DNA from: Azospirillum brasilense
GTDB taxonomy: Bacteria; Pseudomonadota; Alphaproteobacteria; Azospirillales; Azospirillaceae
Direction: 5' to 3'
Length of the DNA stretch: 64,000 bases
Assembly (NCBI RefSeq): GCF_022023855.1
Contig: NZ_CP059450.1
Coordinates: 1,789,001-1,853,000 of the forward strand
Part shown: positions 44,903 through 53,867 of the stretch, one piece after another
How the letters are laid out: each line of letters begins with the position of its first letter
How positions within the stretch are numbered: the first letter of the stretch is position 1
Translations under genes and position numbers: made by a program
The notes under the pieces: model-generated
Database searches by the model: none
The model's input: the letters and a program-made list of their open reading frames with translations, nothing else
Told to the model about the DNA's origin: nothing

Positions 44903-46540
44903 CTACAGGGCCGGGACGCGGGCGGCGCCCCTCTTGACCGCGTACATCGCCTGATCGGCGTGGACGATGAGTTGCTGGGCATCCCGCCCGTCCTGCGGGT
45001 AGACGGCGACGCCGATCGACAGGGCGAGCGGCAGCCGCAGCCCGTCGATCAGGATGGGCTCCTTCAGCGCCGTCCGGCACTTGTCGGCGACGGTTTCCGC
45101 CCCGGCGGGGGTCACCTCCACCTCCAGGATGATGGCGAATTCGTCGCCGCCGATGCGGGCGATCAGGTCGGACTTGCGCAGCAGGCCGGACAGGCGGCGC
45201 GCCACCACCCGCAGCACCTCGTCGCCCCGGCTGTGGCCGTGGGTGTCGTTGATCGGCTTGAAGCCATCGAGGTCGATGTAGAGCAGGGCGAACAGGGTGC
45301 CGCCGCGCTCCGCCCGGTCGATGGCCTGTTGCAGCCGGTCGTGGAACATGGTGCGGTTCGGCAGTTCGGTCAGCGCGTCGTGGTGGGCCATGTGGGCCAT
45401 GCGCGCCTCGCTCGCCCGCAGGGCGGCCTCCTGCTCCCGCAGCTTGCCCAGCAGATAGTTGAAGCCCTGCGCCAGTTCCCCGACCTCGTCCATGCGGTGG
45501 ACCGGCAGGGGCGACAGCTCGACATGCCCGTCGGCCATCTGGTGCATCCGCCGCGCAGCCTCGGTCAGCGGGCGGAAGAAGCGGCGCATGCCGAAGAACA
45601 GCACGGTCACGGCGAAGGCGGCGATCATCAGGCTGTTGGTGGCGATGAAGGTCTGCAGGTCGCGCACCCCTTCGAACGCCTCCGCCGTGGGCAGGCGGGC
45701 GACCAGGAACCAACCCGCCGTCGGCACCGCCGCGATGGCCGACAGCTCTTCCACCCCCGTCGCGTTGACGGTGATGCCGGTGCCGCGGTAACCGGCCATG
45801 GCCCGGTCGTGCAGCGGATTCACCCCCTCCGGCGGGGTCGCGGTCAGGATCATCCCGTGGTCGCTGGCCGACACGAACAGCCTGTCGCGGGGGGAAACCA
45901 GCAGGAAGCCGCCGCTGCGCCCGATGCGGTTTCCCTGGACCAGATTGAGAAAGCCGGGCGACGACAGGGCGGTGGCGCCGGCCAGGACCGCGACCGGTGT
46001 TCCGGCGGCGTCGGTGACCGCCATCGCCATGACCACCATCGGCTCTCCGTCGATGGCGGAGCGGGCGGGCCGCCCTATCACCGGTTCGCGTGACGCCAGC
46101 GCCGCCTGGAACCAGTCGCGATCCGAAACGTCGAAATTGGGCGGGCGGTGCCGTTCCGGATAATCGGCGAAGACTCCATGGCCGTCCGGCTGGACGATCA
46201 TCAGACCGCGCGAGAACAGTGGCGCGATCTCGTGATGCGTCTTCAGCCAGTCGCGCAGGGCCGTGGGATCGTCGAGGGCCGTCAACGGCAGGCTTCCGGC
46301 GGCGCGGCGCAGGAGGTCGAGCCGGGCCTTGATCTTCTCGTCGATGTCGTGGGCAACGTAGGAGGCGGTCGATTGCTGTTGGGACGAGGTCAGGTTGTTG
46401 ATCTTGTCCTCCAAGAAGGAGGACAGGACCCAGATGCGCGCGCAGGCGCCGACAAAGACCAGAACTAGTCCAAACAGCATAAGACGTACGATGACGCTGC
46501 GGCTCTGCCGGCGCAGTTCATCAACCACCGCGACGAGCAT
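44903..46540 (-). CDS. Membrane diguanylate cyclase with periplasmic Cache sensor
   Basis: A 545-residue protein that should make cyclic di-GMP. A first membrane helix (LMLFGLVLVFVGACARIWVL) is followed by an extracytoplasmic double-Cache domain of about 250 residues (with DVSDRDWFQAAL and GGFLLVSPRDRLFVS), a second helix near residue 305, a HAMP linker and the GGDEF domain with the active motif IARIGGDEFAIIL near 460. No EAL domain and no obvious RxxD inhibitory site. The start is uncertain: ATG 46540 is used; TTG codons upstream, one closer to GGAGGAG, are possible. Confidence 0.9.
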   Translation of the reverse strand: MLVAVVDELRRQSRSVIVRLMLFGLVLVFVGACARIWVLSSFLEDKINNLTSSQQQSTASYVAHDIDEKIKARLDLLRRAAGSLPLTALDDPTALRDWLKTHHEIAPLFSRGLMIVQPDGHGVFADYPERHRPPNFDVSDRDWFQAALASREPVIGRPARSAIDGEPMVVMAMAVTDAAGTPVAVLAGATALSSPGFLNLVQGNRIGRSGGFLLVSPRDRLFVSASDHGMILTATPPEGVNPLHDRAMAGYRGTGITVNATGVEELSAIAAVPTAGWFLVARLPTAEAFEGVRDLQTFIATNSLMIAAFAVTVLFFGMRRFFRPLTEAARRMHQMADGHVELSPLPVHRMDEVGELAQGFNYLLGKLREQEAALRASEARMAHMAHHDALTELPNRTMFHDRLQQAIDRAERGGTLFALLYIDLDGFKPINDTHGHSRGDEVLRVVARRLSGLLRKSDLIARIGGDEFAIILEVEVTPAGAETVADKCRTALKEPILIDGLRLPLALSIGVAVYPQDGRDAQQLIVHADQAMYAVKRGAARVPAL

Positions 46541-46822
46541 TCGCAAGCTTTGCTCCTCCAAGAAACCGTCCGCTCATTTCCCAGATGGATAGGCTTCCTG
46601 CCCACCGCTGCCCGAAGATAAACGATGCCGGTCCCATCCGGAAGACGCAAAGGGAGCTAAATCCCCGACAAAAGCACCGGAACTGATTGAAAAAACGAAA
46701 TATTTCCACCGGTGGGCGAACAGTGGCGCCGCCGGTTCGCGCGCTTTATCGTTCTCGGCTCCCGCCCGTGATTCAGCGGCTCCGCTCTCCACCGGCTTGC
46801 CATACATACGGGCAGGCCACCG

Positions 46823-46834
46823 ATACCTCCGTAT
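46823..46834. promoter_or_regulatory. ATACC-type palindrome before the hydrolase gene
   Basis: ATACCTCCGTAT, an inverted ATAC/GTAT pair, lies about 130 bases before the hydrolase start. A closely similar palindrome lies at 50189-50202 before the cysteine hydrolase gene. The two genes flank the two-component pair on either side, so both could be sites for its regulator. Confidence 0.4.
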
Positions 46835-46964
46835 AGTTTCCAGGCCGGACCACCTTCGGCACTGTTGTGACGCCGACGAGGTTCCGCGCTGCCCATGGAA
46901 AGGCCGGTGTCCGCCTTCCCCTCGCGCCGCGGATCTTTCGCGCGCCCGAAAAATGGAGGGGGTT

Positions 46965-47789
46965 TTGAGCACGATCTCGACCAAGGACGGCACCCGCATC
47001 TTCTACAAGGACTGGGGCAGCGGGCAGCCGGTGGTCTTCTCGCACGGATGGCCGCTCAGCGCCGACGCCTGGGACGGGCAGATGCTGTTCTTCGGCCAGC
47101 AGGGCTACCGGGTCATCGCCCACGACCGGCGCAGCCACGGCCGGTCCGACCAGACCTGGACCGGCAACCACATGGACCAGTACGCCGACGATCTGGCCGA
47201 ACTGCTCGACGCGCTGGACGTGCGCGACGCGGTGATGATCGGCCATTCGACCGGCGGCGGCGAGGTCGCCCGTTACATCGGACGCCACGGCACCGGACGG
47301 GTCGCCAAGGCCGTGCTGGTCGGGGCGGTGCCGCCGATCATGCTGAAAACCGCCGCCAACCCCGGCGGCCTGCCGATGAAGGTCTTCGACGGCATCCGCA
47401 AGGGCACCTACGACGACCGGTCGCAGTTCTTCCTCGATCTGACCATGCCCTTCTACGGCTTCAACCGCGACGGGGCGAAGGTGTCGGAGGGGCTGCGGCA
47501 ATCCTTCTGGCTGCAGGGCATGATGGCCGGGATCAAGGGCGCTTACGACTGCATCCAGCAATTCTCGGAAACCGACTTCACCGAGGATCTGAGGAAGATG
47601 GCGGTGCCGACGCTGTTGATCCATGGCGACGACGACCAGATCGTGCCCATCGACGCGGCGGCCCGCCGCGCCGTGGAGATCGCGCCGCAGGCGACGCTGA
47701 CGGTCTACGAAGGGGCGCCGCACGGCTTGACGGCCACCCATCAGGACCGCTTCAACGCCGACGTGCTGGCTTTCATCAAAGGATCGTAA
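46965..47789 (+). CDS. Alpha/beta hydrolase, non-heme chloroperoxidase-like
   Basis: A 274-residue hydrolase. Catalytic residues: Ser 95 in MIGHSTGGGE, Asp near 224 in HGDDDQIVP, His 253 in GAPHGLT; the oxyanion region is SHGWPLSADAWD. This is the arylesterase/non-heme haloperoxidase (RutD/EstF-like) subgroup, which hydrolyses small esters or lactones. A TTG start at 46965 behind GGAGGGG is preferred over the ATG at 46953, which has no site. It faces the FixJ-type regulator gene, separated by 11 bases at the 3' ends. Confidence 0.87.
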   Translation: MSTISTKDGTRIFYKDWGSGQPVVFSHGWPLSADAWDGQMLFFGQQGYRVIAHDRRSHGRSDQTWTGNHMDQYADDLAELLDALDVRDAVMIGHSTGGGEVARYIGRHGTGRVAKAVLVGAVPPIMLKTAANPGGLPMKVFDGIRKGTYDDRSQFFLDLTMPFYGFNRDGAKVSEGLRQSFWLQGMMAGIKGAYDCIQQFSETDFTEDLRKMAVPTLLIHGDDDQIVPIDAAARRAVEIAPQATLTVYEGAPHGLTATHQDRFNADVLAFIKGS

Positions 47790-47800
47790 GCAGGAACCGG

Positions 47801-48457
47801 TCAGGACTCGCCGTTGGGGGTCACCTTGTCGGCGATGCGCACCAGATCGGGCAAGGACCGCGCCTGCATCTTGCGCATCACGCTGGCGCGGTGGACCTTC
47901 ACGGTGATCTCGCTGAGCTGCAGCTCGGCGGCGATTTGCTTGTTGAGCTGCCCGGCGGCGACGAGCTGCATCACCTCCCGCTCGCGCGGGGTCAGGCTGC
48001 GGAATCGTTCCTGAAGATCGGACAGGGCGTCGACGGCGCGTCGACGGTCGCGGTCGCGCTCGATGCCGGTGTGGACGGCGTCGATCAGATCCTGGTCGCG
48101 GAAGGGCTTGGCCAGGAACTCGACGGCGCCGGCCTTCATCGCCGTCACCGACATGGGAATGTCGCCATGGCCGGTGATGAAGACGACCGGCAGATGGATG
48201 CCCGCCCCGGTCAGCTCGCGCTGGAACTCCAGCCCGCTCTGGCCGGGCAGCCGCACGTCCAGCACCAGGCAGCCCGGTGCGTCGGGCCAGCGGTACTGCA
48301 GGAAGTCCTGCGCCGAGGCGAAGGGCAGGGCGGTCAGCCCGACCGAGCGCAGCAGGCTGACCAGCGAGTCCCGGATTGACGGATCGTCGTCGATGATGGC
48401 GACGAAGGGCGTTTCCATGGTTGCGGGGGACCGGTCGGAAACAGTGCGGTCGGTCAT
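47801..48457 (-). CDS. FixJ/NarL-family response regulator
   Basis: A 218-residue two-domain regulator. Receiver: acidic pocket IIDDDPSIRD (residues 21-30), phosphorylation site Asp 67 in LVLDVRLPGQSG, Thr in FITGHGDIPM and Lys in EFLAKPF. C-terminal LuxR-type helix-turn-helix: LTPREREVMQLVAAGQLNKQ and ITVKVHRASV. Its ATG overlaps the stop of the sensor gene (ATGA), so the two are translated together. Likely controls the surrounding hydrolase, transport and channel genes. Confidence 0.92.
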   Translation of the reverse strand: MTDRTVSDRSPATMETPFVAIIDDDPSIRDSLVSLLRSVGLTALPFASAQDFLQYRWPDAPGCLVLDVRLPGQSGLEFQRELTGAGIHLPVVFITGHGDIPMSVTAMKAGAVEFLAKPFRDQDLIDAVHTGIERDRDRRRAVDALSDLQERFRSLTPREREVMQLVAAGQLNKQIAAELQLSEITVKVHRASVMRKMQARSLPDLVRIADKVTPNGES

Positions 48458-50082
48458 CGCGTCCGCTCCAGGGCGGCGCCCGCCGCTGGCCGCTCCGGCT
48501 CGTCGTCGGCGGGCAGGGTGAAGCGGAAGACGGCGCCGTGGGGCTGGTTGGCGGCCACCCACAGCCGGCCGCCATGGGCCTCCACGATCGACTGGCAGAT
48601 GGTCAGCCCCATGCCGATTCCATGCTCCTTGGTGGTGAAGAAGGGTTCGAACAGCCGCTCCTCCTGGGTCGCCTGCAACCCGGTGCCGGTGTCCTCCACC
48701 GACACCAGCACGTCCGCGAGGCCGCGGCGGCGCGAGCGGATGCTCAGCACGCGCGGGCGGTCGGCGACGGCGCCCATCGCGTCGTCGGCGTTGGCGATCA
48801 GGTTCAGCAGCACCTGCTCAAGCTGCACCGGGCTGCCGTTGACCGGCGGAAGGCTCTGCTGAAGGTCGGTGCGCACGGCGATCCGGTTCAGGCGGCGCTC
48901 GCCCTCCGTGCGGTCCAGCGCGCTCCGGATCACGCCGTTGATGTCCAGCCGGCTGCGCTGGGGCGGCGCCTTGCGGAAGGAATCGCGGATGCAGGCGATC
49001 ACCCGCGCGGCGCGGTGGCCGTCGTCGGAGATCCGCCTCAGCGCCGCCCGCACCTCCACCAGATTGGGCGACGGGCGGTCCAGCCAGCGCAGTCCGGCGC
49101 CCGCGTTGGTGACCATGCTCGCCAGCGGCTGGTTGACCTCGTGCGCGATGGAGGCGGAGAGCGCCTCCAGGCTGGCCAGACGCGCGTCGCGCACCCGCCG
49201 TTCCGCCGCCACCGAGCGGACCAGCCGCCCGTAGAGCGTCGTCATTTCCGCCAGCAGGATCAGCAGGACGACGCTTGAGGCGGCCAGCCCGAACAGCCGC
49301 CCCGACCACCAGCCGGCGCTGAAGCGCCCGCCGCTGATGAAGCTCAGCAGGCAGGTCTCGATGGCCCAGGCGGCCAGGACGACCATCAGCCAGAGGTCGA
49401 GGACGGAGCGCCGCTGCCGCCACAGGACGGCCAGTGCGGCGGCGCAGAGCGCCAGCGCCGTCACCGGCACGACCCGCCACAGCGGCGTTTCCCGCATGGT
49501 GTCGACCATCAGACGGGGAAGGACGGCGTCGTTGCCCAACGCGAAGGCAGTCAGGCCCCCGGCCAGCGCCGCCGCCAGCGCCACGCCGCCCGCGATGGCG
49601 GACAGGGCCGGGCGGTGCGCCTCGCGCGGGCCGGCCTCCACGGACTTCAGCAGCGCGTAGGCCAGGATGAACAGCGGCAGGCCGACGCGGCGCCCGGCGG
49701 CCACGATGGCCGTGCTCTGCAGACCGGCGCCGAGCAGCCCGGTCGGCGCGAAGACTCCGGGGAAGGTCAGCGCCCAGGGAACGATCAGCAAGGCCGTGAC
49801 CAGATAGCCGGCGGCCAGCGCCAGCAGGGCCGGCGTTCGCTGCGTGGCGTAGAGCGCGAACAGCAGGACGGCGGTCATCAGCTCGGTCAGCAGGACGGCC
49901 GTGGCGTAGGCGGGCAGCAGGACCGCCGTTCCGTCCAGCGTCAGGCGGGCGAAAGGCGCCGCGATCGCCAGCGCGGCCAGAAGCCCCGCCACCGTGACGA
50001 TGGCCAGCCGGGTCTGCCCCGCCCCCGGGGGCAGGGTCGCCAGAAGAAACCGCTGGTCTCCGGGGACATCCCTCGTGCGCAT
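48454..50082 (-). CDS. Membrane sensor histidine kinase
   Basis: A 542-residue kinase. The N-terminal half holds about eight membrane helices with short loops, resembling MASE-type membrane sensors; residues of about 310-420 form the dimerisation domain with the phosphorylated His in SASIAHEVNQPLASMV; the ATPase domain follows with NLIANADDAM (N box), VEDTGTGL (G1), FTTKEHGIGMGLTI (F/G2). Similar to FixL/StyS-like kinases. The eight-helix part suggests that it senses a hydrophobic compound in the membrane. Paired with the regulator downstream. Confidence 0.92.
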   Translation of the reverse strand: MRTRDVPGDQRFLLATLPPGAGQTRLAIVTVAGLLAALAIAAPFARLTLDGTAVLLPAYATAVLLTELMTAVLLFALYATQRTPALLALAAGYLVTALLIVPWALTFPGVFAPTGLLGAGLQSTAIVAAGRRVGLPLFILAYALLKSVEAGPREAHRPALSAIAGGVALAAALAGGLTAFALGNDAVLPRLMVDTMRETPLWRVVPVTALALCAAALAVLWRQRRSVLDLWLMVVLAAWAIETCLLSFISGGRFSAGWWSGRLFGLAASSVVLLILLAEMTTLYGRLVRSVAAERRVRDARLASLEALSASIAHEVNQPLASMVTNAGAGLRWLDRPSPNLVEVRAALRRISDDGHRAARVIACIRDSFRKAPPQRSRLDINGVIRSALDRTEGERRLNRIAVRTDLQQSLPPVNGSPVQLEQVLLNLIANADDAMGAVADRPRVLSIRSRRRGLADVLVSVEDTGTGLQATQEERLFEPFFTTKEHGIGMGLTICQSIVEAHGGRLWVAANQPHGAVFRFTLPADDEPERPAAGAALERTR

Positions 50083-50188
50083 CACCGTCGTTCGCTTGGC
50101 CGTCGGGTCACGTCTTCCCTCAACCCTGTCCCTTTGTCCTGTCCCTTTACCCTGACCGGCACCGGCGGCGAGCGGCGCCTTGGCCTGA

Positions 50189-50202
50189 TATACCAAGGTA
50201 TA
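50189..50202. promoter_or_regulatory. TATACC-AA-GGTATA palindrome before the cysteine hydrolase gene
   Basis: A perfect 14-base palindrome lying in the 250-base region between the divergent sensor kinase and cysteine hydrolase genes, about 130 bases before the latter. Its core (ATACCAAGGTAT) resembles ATACCTCCGTAT at 46823-46834. Confidence 0.5.
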
Positions 50203-50332
50203 GGACCCGCAAACGCAAGTTCAATGTCGCCGTCCTCCGTCCCTGACCGATGCTTCGACACACCGCCGGGCCACAGACATCGTCAGAGGCAACGCCATTG
50301 GCACCGGCGCCAAAAACAACGGGGATAGAGAC

Positions 50333-51004
50333 ATGACCATCACCGCCACCGCGACTCCCGGCAAACTGCTCGTATCGCCGAAGGACCACGCGCTGATCAT
50401 GATCGATCATCAGTCGCAGATGGCCTTCGCGACCCATTCGATCGACGCCACGACGCTGCGCACCAACACCGCACTGGTCGCCCACGCCGCCGCCGGCTTC
50501 GGCGTCTCGACCATCCTGACCACGGTCGCGGAAAAGAGCTTCTCCGGCCCGATCTTCTCCGAGATCACCGAGGCCTTCCCGGGGGCGGAGGTCACCGACC
50601 GCACCTCCATGAACACCTGGGAGGACGCGAACGTCATCAAGCGGGTCAACGGCCTGGGCAAGACCCGGCTGGTCTTCTGCGGCCTGTGGACCTCGGTCTG
50701 CATCGTCGGCCCGACCCTGTCGGCGCTGGACCAGGGCTTCGAGGTTTACGTCATCGCCGACGCCTGCGGCGACGTCTCGGTCGAGGCGCACCAGCGCGCC
50801 ATGGACCGCATGGTCCAGGCCGGCGTCCGCCCGATGACCTCGCTCCAGTACATGCTGGAACTGCAGCGCGACTGGGCGCGCACCGAGACCTACGAGATGA
50901 CCACCGGCATCGCCAAGAAGTACGGCGGCGCCTATGGCCTGGGCATCATCTACGCCAAGACGATGTTCGGCGCGTCGGAAGGCGGCCACAGCGCCGCCGC
51001 CTGA
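50333..51004 (+). CDS. Isochorismatase-fold cysteine hydrolase (YcaC-like)
   Basis: A 223-residue hydrolase of the YcaC group. Catalytic triad: Asp 25 in LIMIDHQSQM, a Lys in TTVAEKSFSG near 68, and Cys 123 in CGLWTSVCIVGPT. Members hydrolyse amides or related bonds; the natural substrate of YcaC is unknown. First gene of the rightward set that continues with XapX, amidohydrolase, DoxX, MFS and outer-membrane genes; preceded by a good palindrome and divergent from the sensor kinase. Confidence 0.88.
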   Translation: MTITATATPGKLLVSPKDHALIMIDHQSQMAFATHSIDATTLRTNTALVAHAAAGFGVSTILTTVAEKSFSGPIFSEITEAFPGAEVTDRTSMNTWEDANVIKRVNGLGKTRLVFCGLWTSVCIVGPTLSALDQGFEVYVIADACGDVSVEAHQRAMDRMVQAGVRPMTSLQYMLELQRDWARTETYEMTTGIAKKYGGAYGLGIIYAKTMFGASEGGHSAAA

Positions 51005-51130
51005 TCGCGGCGCCGAGCCCCGGCACTTGCTTTGCGGCGCCCGATGCCCCGCGCCGCGGCGGACCGGTCCCGACCCTCCCCGGGGCCGGTCCGCCTCTTT
51101 CCGCCCATCCGGACGAAGAACAGGCACGCC

Positions 51131-51430
51131 ATGATGCCCTATCTGCTTTCCCTCGGCGCCGGCATCCTGGTCGGCGTCCTCTACGCGCTGCTTGGCGTCC
51201 GCTCCCCGGCGCCGCCCACCATTGCCCTGATCGGCCTGCTCGGCATGCTGGTCGGCGAACAGGCGGTGCCGGTGGTCAAGCGGCTGATCGCCGGGCAGCC
51301 GGTTCTCGCCTTCATCCAGAACGACTGCGCCCGCCACATCCTGGGGCCGCAGGCCGGCAGCGCCGCCGCTCCCGATGCCGCAACCCCGCCGGCACCGGCC
51401 GCGGACGCACCCCCGCGGGGCCGGGCATGA
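51131..51430 (+). CDS. XapX domain membrane protein
   Basis: A 99-residue protein with two membrane helices holding the XapX pattern: YLLSLGAGILVGVLYALLGV, then RSPAPPTIALIGLLGMLVGE. The C-terminal 35 residues are Ala/Pro-rich. XapX proteins (DUF1427) are regularly found beside YcaC-like hydrolases, but their role is unknown. Its stop overlaps the start of the amidohydrolase gene. Confidence 0.88.
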   Translation: MMPYLLSLGAGILVGVLYALLGVRSPAPPTIALIGLLGMLVGEQAVPVVKRLIAGQPVLAFIQNDCARHILGPQAGSAAAPDAATPPAPAADAPPRGRA

Positions 51431-53397
51431 CCGGCCACACCGGAAACGGTCGCCCCGGTATTGGCCGCCGCGGCGCCATCGCCGGAAGCGCCGCCGCCGC
51501 CCTGCTCGCCTCGCCCCTGTTCACCCGCCTTGGGAATGCCGCCATGCCGTCTTCCGACCTTCTGATCGTCAACGCCAAGATCACGACGCTCGACCGCGCC
51601 AACCCGCAAGCCGACGCCGTGGCGATCCGCGACGGGCGCTTCCTCGCCGTGGGGCGGGAGGCCGAGGTGCGCGCCGCAGCATCTCCCGACGCCGCGGTGA
51701 TCGACGCCAAGGGACGCCGCCTGATCCCCGGCCTGATCGACAGCCACATCCACGTCATCCGCGGCGGCCTGAACTACAACATGGAGCTGCGCTGGGACGG
51801 CGTGCCGACCCTGGCCGACGCCATGGCGATGCTGCGCGCCCAGGTGGCCCGCACGCCGGCCCCGCAGTGGGTGCGCGTCGTCGGCGGCTTCACCGAGCAC
51901 CAGTTCGCCGAGAAGCGCCTGCCGACGCTGGAGGAGCTGAACGCTGCCGCCCCCGACACGCCGGTCTTCATCCTGCACCTCTACGACCGCGCGCTGCTGA
52001 ACGGCGCTGCGCTGCGGGCGGTGGGCTACGGCAAGGACACGCCCAACCCGCCGGGCGGCGAGATCCAGCGCGACGCCGCGGGCAACCCGACCGGCCTGCT
52101 GCTCGCCCTGCCCAACGCGATGATCCTCTACTCCACCCTCGCCAAGGGGCCGAAGCTGCCGGAGGAGTATCAGGTCAACTCCACCCGCCACTTCATGCGT
52201 GAGCTGAACGGGCTGGGCGTCACCAGCGTGATCGACGCCGGCGGCGGCTTCCAGAACTACCCCGACGACTACGCGATCATCGAGAAGCTGCACGCCGACG
52301 GCGAGATGACCCTGCGCATCGCCTACAACCTGTTCACCCAGAAGCCGAAGGAGGAATTGCAGGATTTCGCCACCTGGTCCGACACGGTCAAGCCGGGCGA
52401 CGGCGACGACCGCTACCGCCTGAACGGGGCGGGGGAGATGCTGGTCTATTCCGCCGCCGATTTCGAGGACTTCCGCGTCGCCCGGCCCGAGATGCCGCCC
52501 AACATGGAGACGGATCTGGAGCCGGTGGTGCGCCTGCTCGCCGAGCGGCGCTGGCCGTGGCGGCTGCACGCCACCTACGACGAGACCATCGGGCGGGCGC
52601 TTGACGTCTTCGAGAAGGTCAACCGGGACATCCCGCTGCAGGGGCTGAACTGGTTCTTCGACCACGCCGAGACGATCAGCGAGCGCAACATCGACCGCAT
52701 CGCGGCGCTTGGCGGCGGCATCGCCGTGCAGCACCGCATGGCCTATCAGGGCGAGTATTTCGTGGAGCGCTACGGCGCCAAGGCCGCCGAGGCCACGCCG
52801 CCCATCGCGAAGATGATGGCCGCCGGGGTGCCGGTGGGCGCCGGGACGGACGCCACCCGCGTGGCGAGCTACAACCCCTGGGTCTCGCTGTCCTGGCTGG
52901 TCACCGGCAAGACGGTGGGCGGGCTGTCGCTCTACCCGATGGCGAACCGGCTGGACCGCGAGACGGCGCTGCGCCTGTGGACGGAGGCCAACACCTGGTT
53001 CTCCAACGAACAGGGCAAGAAGGGCAGGATCGAAGCCGGGCAGCTCGCCGACGCGGCGCTGCTCAGCGACGACTACATGGCGGTGCCGGAGGACCGCATC
53101 CCCCACATCCGCTCCGTCCTGACCCTGCTGGGCGGCGCCGTGGTGCATGGCGAGGGCGATTTCGGCAAGCTCGCCCCGCCGCTGCCCAAGCCGATGCCCG
53201 ACTGGTCGCCGGTCGCCACCGTCGGCGGCTATCACCGCGATCCCAAGACGGTGCAGCGGCAGGCGGCGGAGTGCGGTTGCCATTCCGGCTGCGCCGTGCA
53301 CGGCCACGACCACGCGGCGGCGCTGGGCGCCGACGTGCCCTCGTCCGACGCGCGCAGCTTCTGGGGCGTGTTCGGCTGCGGCTGCTGGGCGGTGTGA
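51427..53397 (+). CDS. Tat-exported amidohydrolase (YtcJ-like) with Cys-rich C-terminus
   Basis: A 656-residue enzyme. A twin-arginine signal is likely (GIGRRGAIAGSAAAALL), followed by the amidohydrolase barrel: metal-binding HxH in LIDSHIHVIRGG near residue 105, a later His in RLHATYDE near 380 and in FFDHAET near 410, and Asp in VGAGTDATRV near 475. This is the N-formimidoyl/YtcJ-like group. Odd: the last 45 residues hold six cysteines and four His (AECGCHSGCAVHGHDH ... VFGCGCWAV), probably a metal- or cofactor-binding tail. Substrate unknown. Confidence 0.85.
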   Translation: MTGHTGNGRPGIGRRGAIAGSAAAALLASPLFTRLGNAAMPSSDLLIVNAKITTLDRANPQADAVAIRDGRFLAVGREAEVRAAASPDAAVIDAKGRRLIPGLIDSHIHVIRGGLNYNMELRWDGVPTLADAMAMLRAQVARTPAPQWVRVVGGFTEHQFAEKRLPTLEELNAAAPDTPVFILHLYDRALLNGAALRAVGYGKDTPNPPGGEIQRDAAGNPTGLLLALPNAMILYSTLAKGPKLPEEYQVNSTRHFMRELNGLGVTSVIDAGGGFQNYPDDYAIIEKLHADGEMTLRIAYNLFTQKPKEELQDFATWSDTVKPGDGDDRYRLNGAGEMLVYSAADFEDFRVARPEMPPNMETDLEPVVRLLAERRWPWRLHATYDETIGRALDVFEKVNRDIPLQGLNWFFDHAETISERNIDRIAALGGGIAVQHRMAYQGEYFVERYGAKAAEATPPIAKMMAAGVPVGAGTDATRVASYNPWVSLSWLVTGKTVGGLSLYPMANRLDRETALRLWTEANTWFSNEQGKKGRIEAGQLADAALLSDDYMAVPEDRIPHIRSVLTLLGGAVVHGEGDFGKLAPPLPKPMPDWSPVATVGGYHRDPKTVQRQAAECGCHSGCAVHGHDHAAALGADVPSSDARSFWGVFGCGCWAV

Positions 53398-53411
53398 GGG
53401 GGAGCGGAACG

Positions 53412-53867
53412 ATGGCCGACAGCCTTTACACGCGCAAGGACGCCGCCGCCGCGCCGGTCGCCGCCCTGCTCGACTGGCCGGGGACCGCCTGGCTCGCCCG
53501 CCTCGCGCTGGCGGCGCCCTTCGTCGTCAGCGGGCTGGTCAAGCTGACGGACTTCAACGGTGCGGTGGCCGAGGCGGCGGGGCTGGGGCTCGGCCTGCCG
53601 GTCCTCGTCGCGGTGGCGGTGATCGTCACCCAGCTCGGCGGGTCGGCACTGTTTCTGACACGGCGCTGGTGCTGGCTCGGCGCCGGGATTCTCGCCGGCT
53701 TCACGGTGGTCGCCACGCTGCTCGCCCACGCCTTCTGGACCTATGAGGGGCCGGACCGCGCCCGCCAGACCGCCACCTTCCTGGAGCATCTCGCCATCGT
53801 CGGCGGCTTCGCCGCGGCGGCGGCGCTCACCCACCGCGACTCCCACCGCCGGGGAGGGTCCGCATGA
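53412..53867 (+). CDS. DoxX family membrane protein
   Basis: A 151-residue protein with four membrane helices. The DoxX pattern is seen in RLALAAPFVVSGLVKLTDF near residue 30 and the GLPVLVAVAVIVTQLGGSAL helix; a late acidic/aromatic segment (HAFWTYEG) is also typical. DoxX-type proteins often act with oxidoreductases in quinol or thiol redox steps. Starts 14 bases after the amidohydrolase and overlaps the MFS gene by four bases. Confidence 0.87.
   Translation: MADSLYTRKDAAAAPVAALLDWPGTAWLARLALAAPFVVSGLVKLTDFNGAVAEAAGLGLGLPVLVAVAVIVTQLGGSALFLTRRWCWLGAGILAGFTVVATLLAHAFWTYEGPDRARQTATFLEHLAIVGGFAAAAALTHRDSHRRGGSA

Noticed and set aside
51181..53313. Long open frame (710 codons) opposite the amidohydrolase gene
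   Set aside because: Same reason: antisense of a coding gene with typical family motifs on the plus strand.
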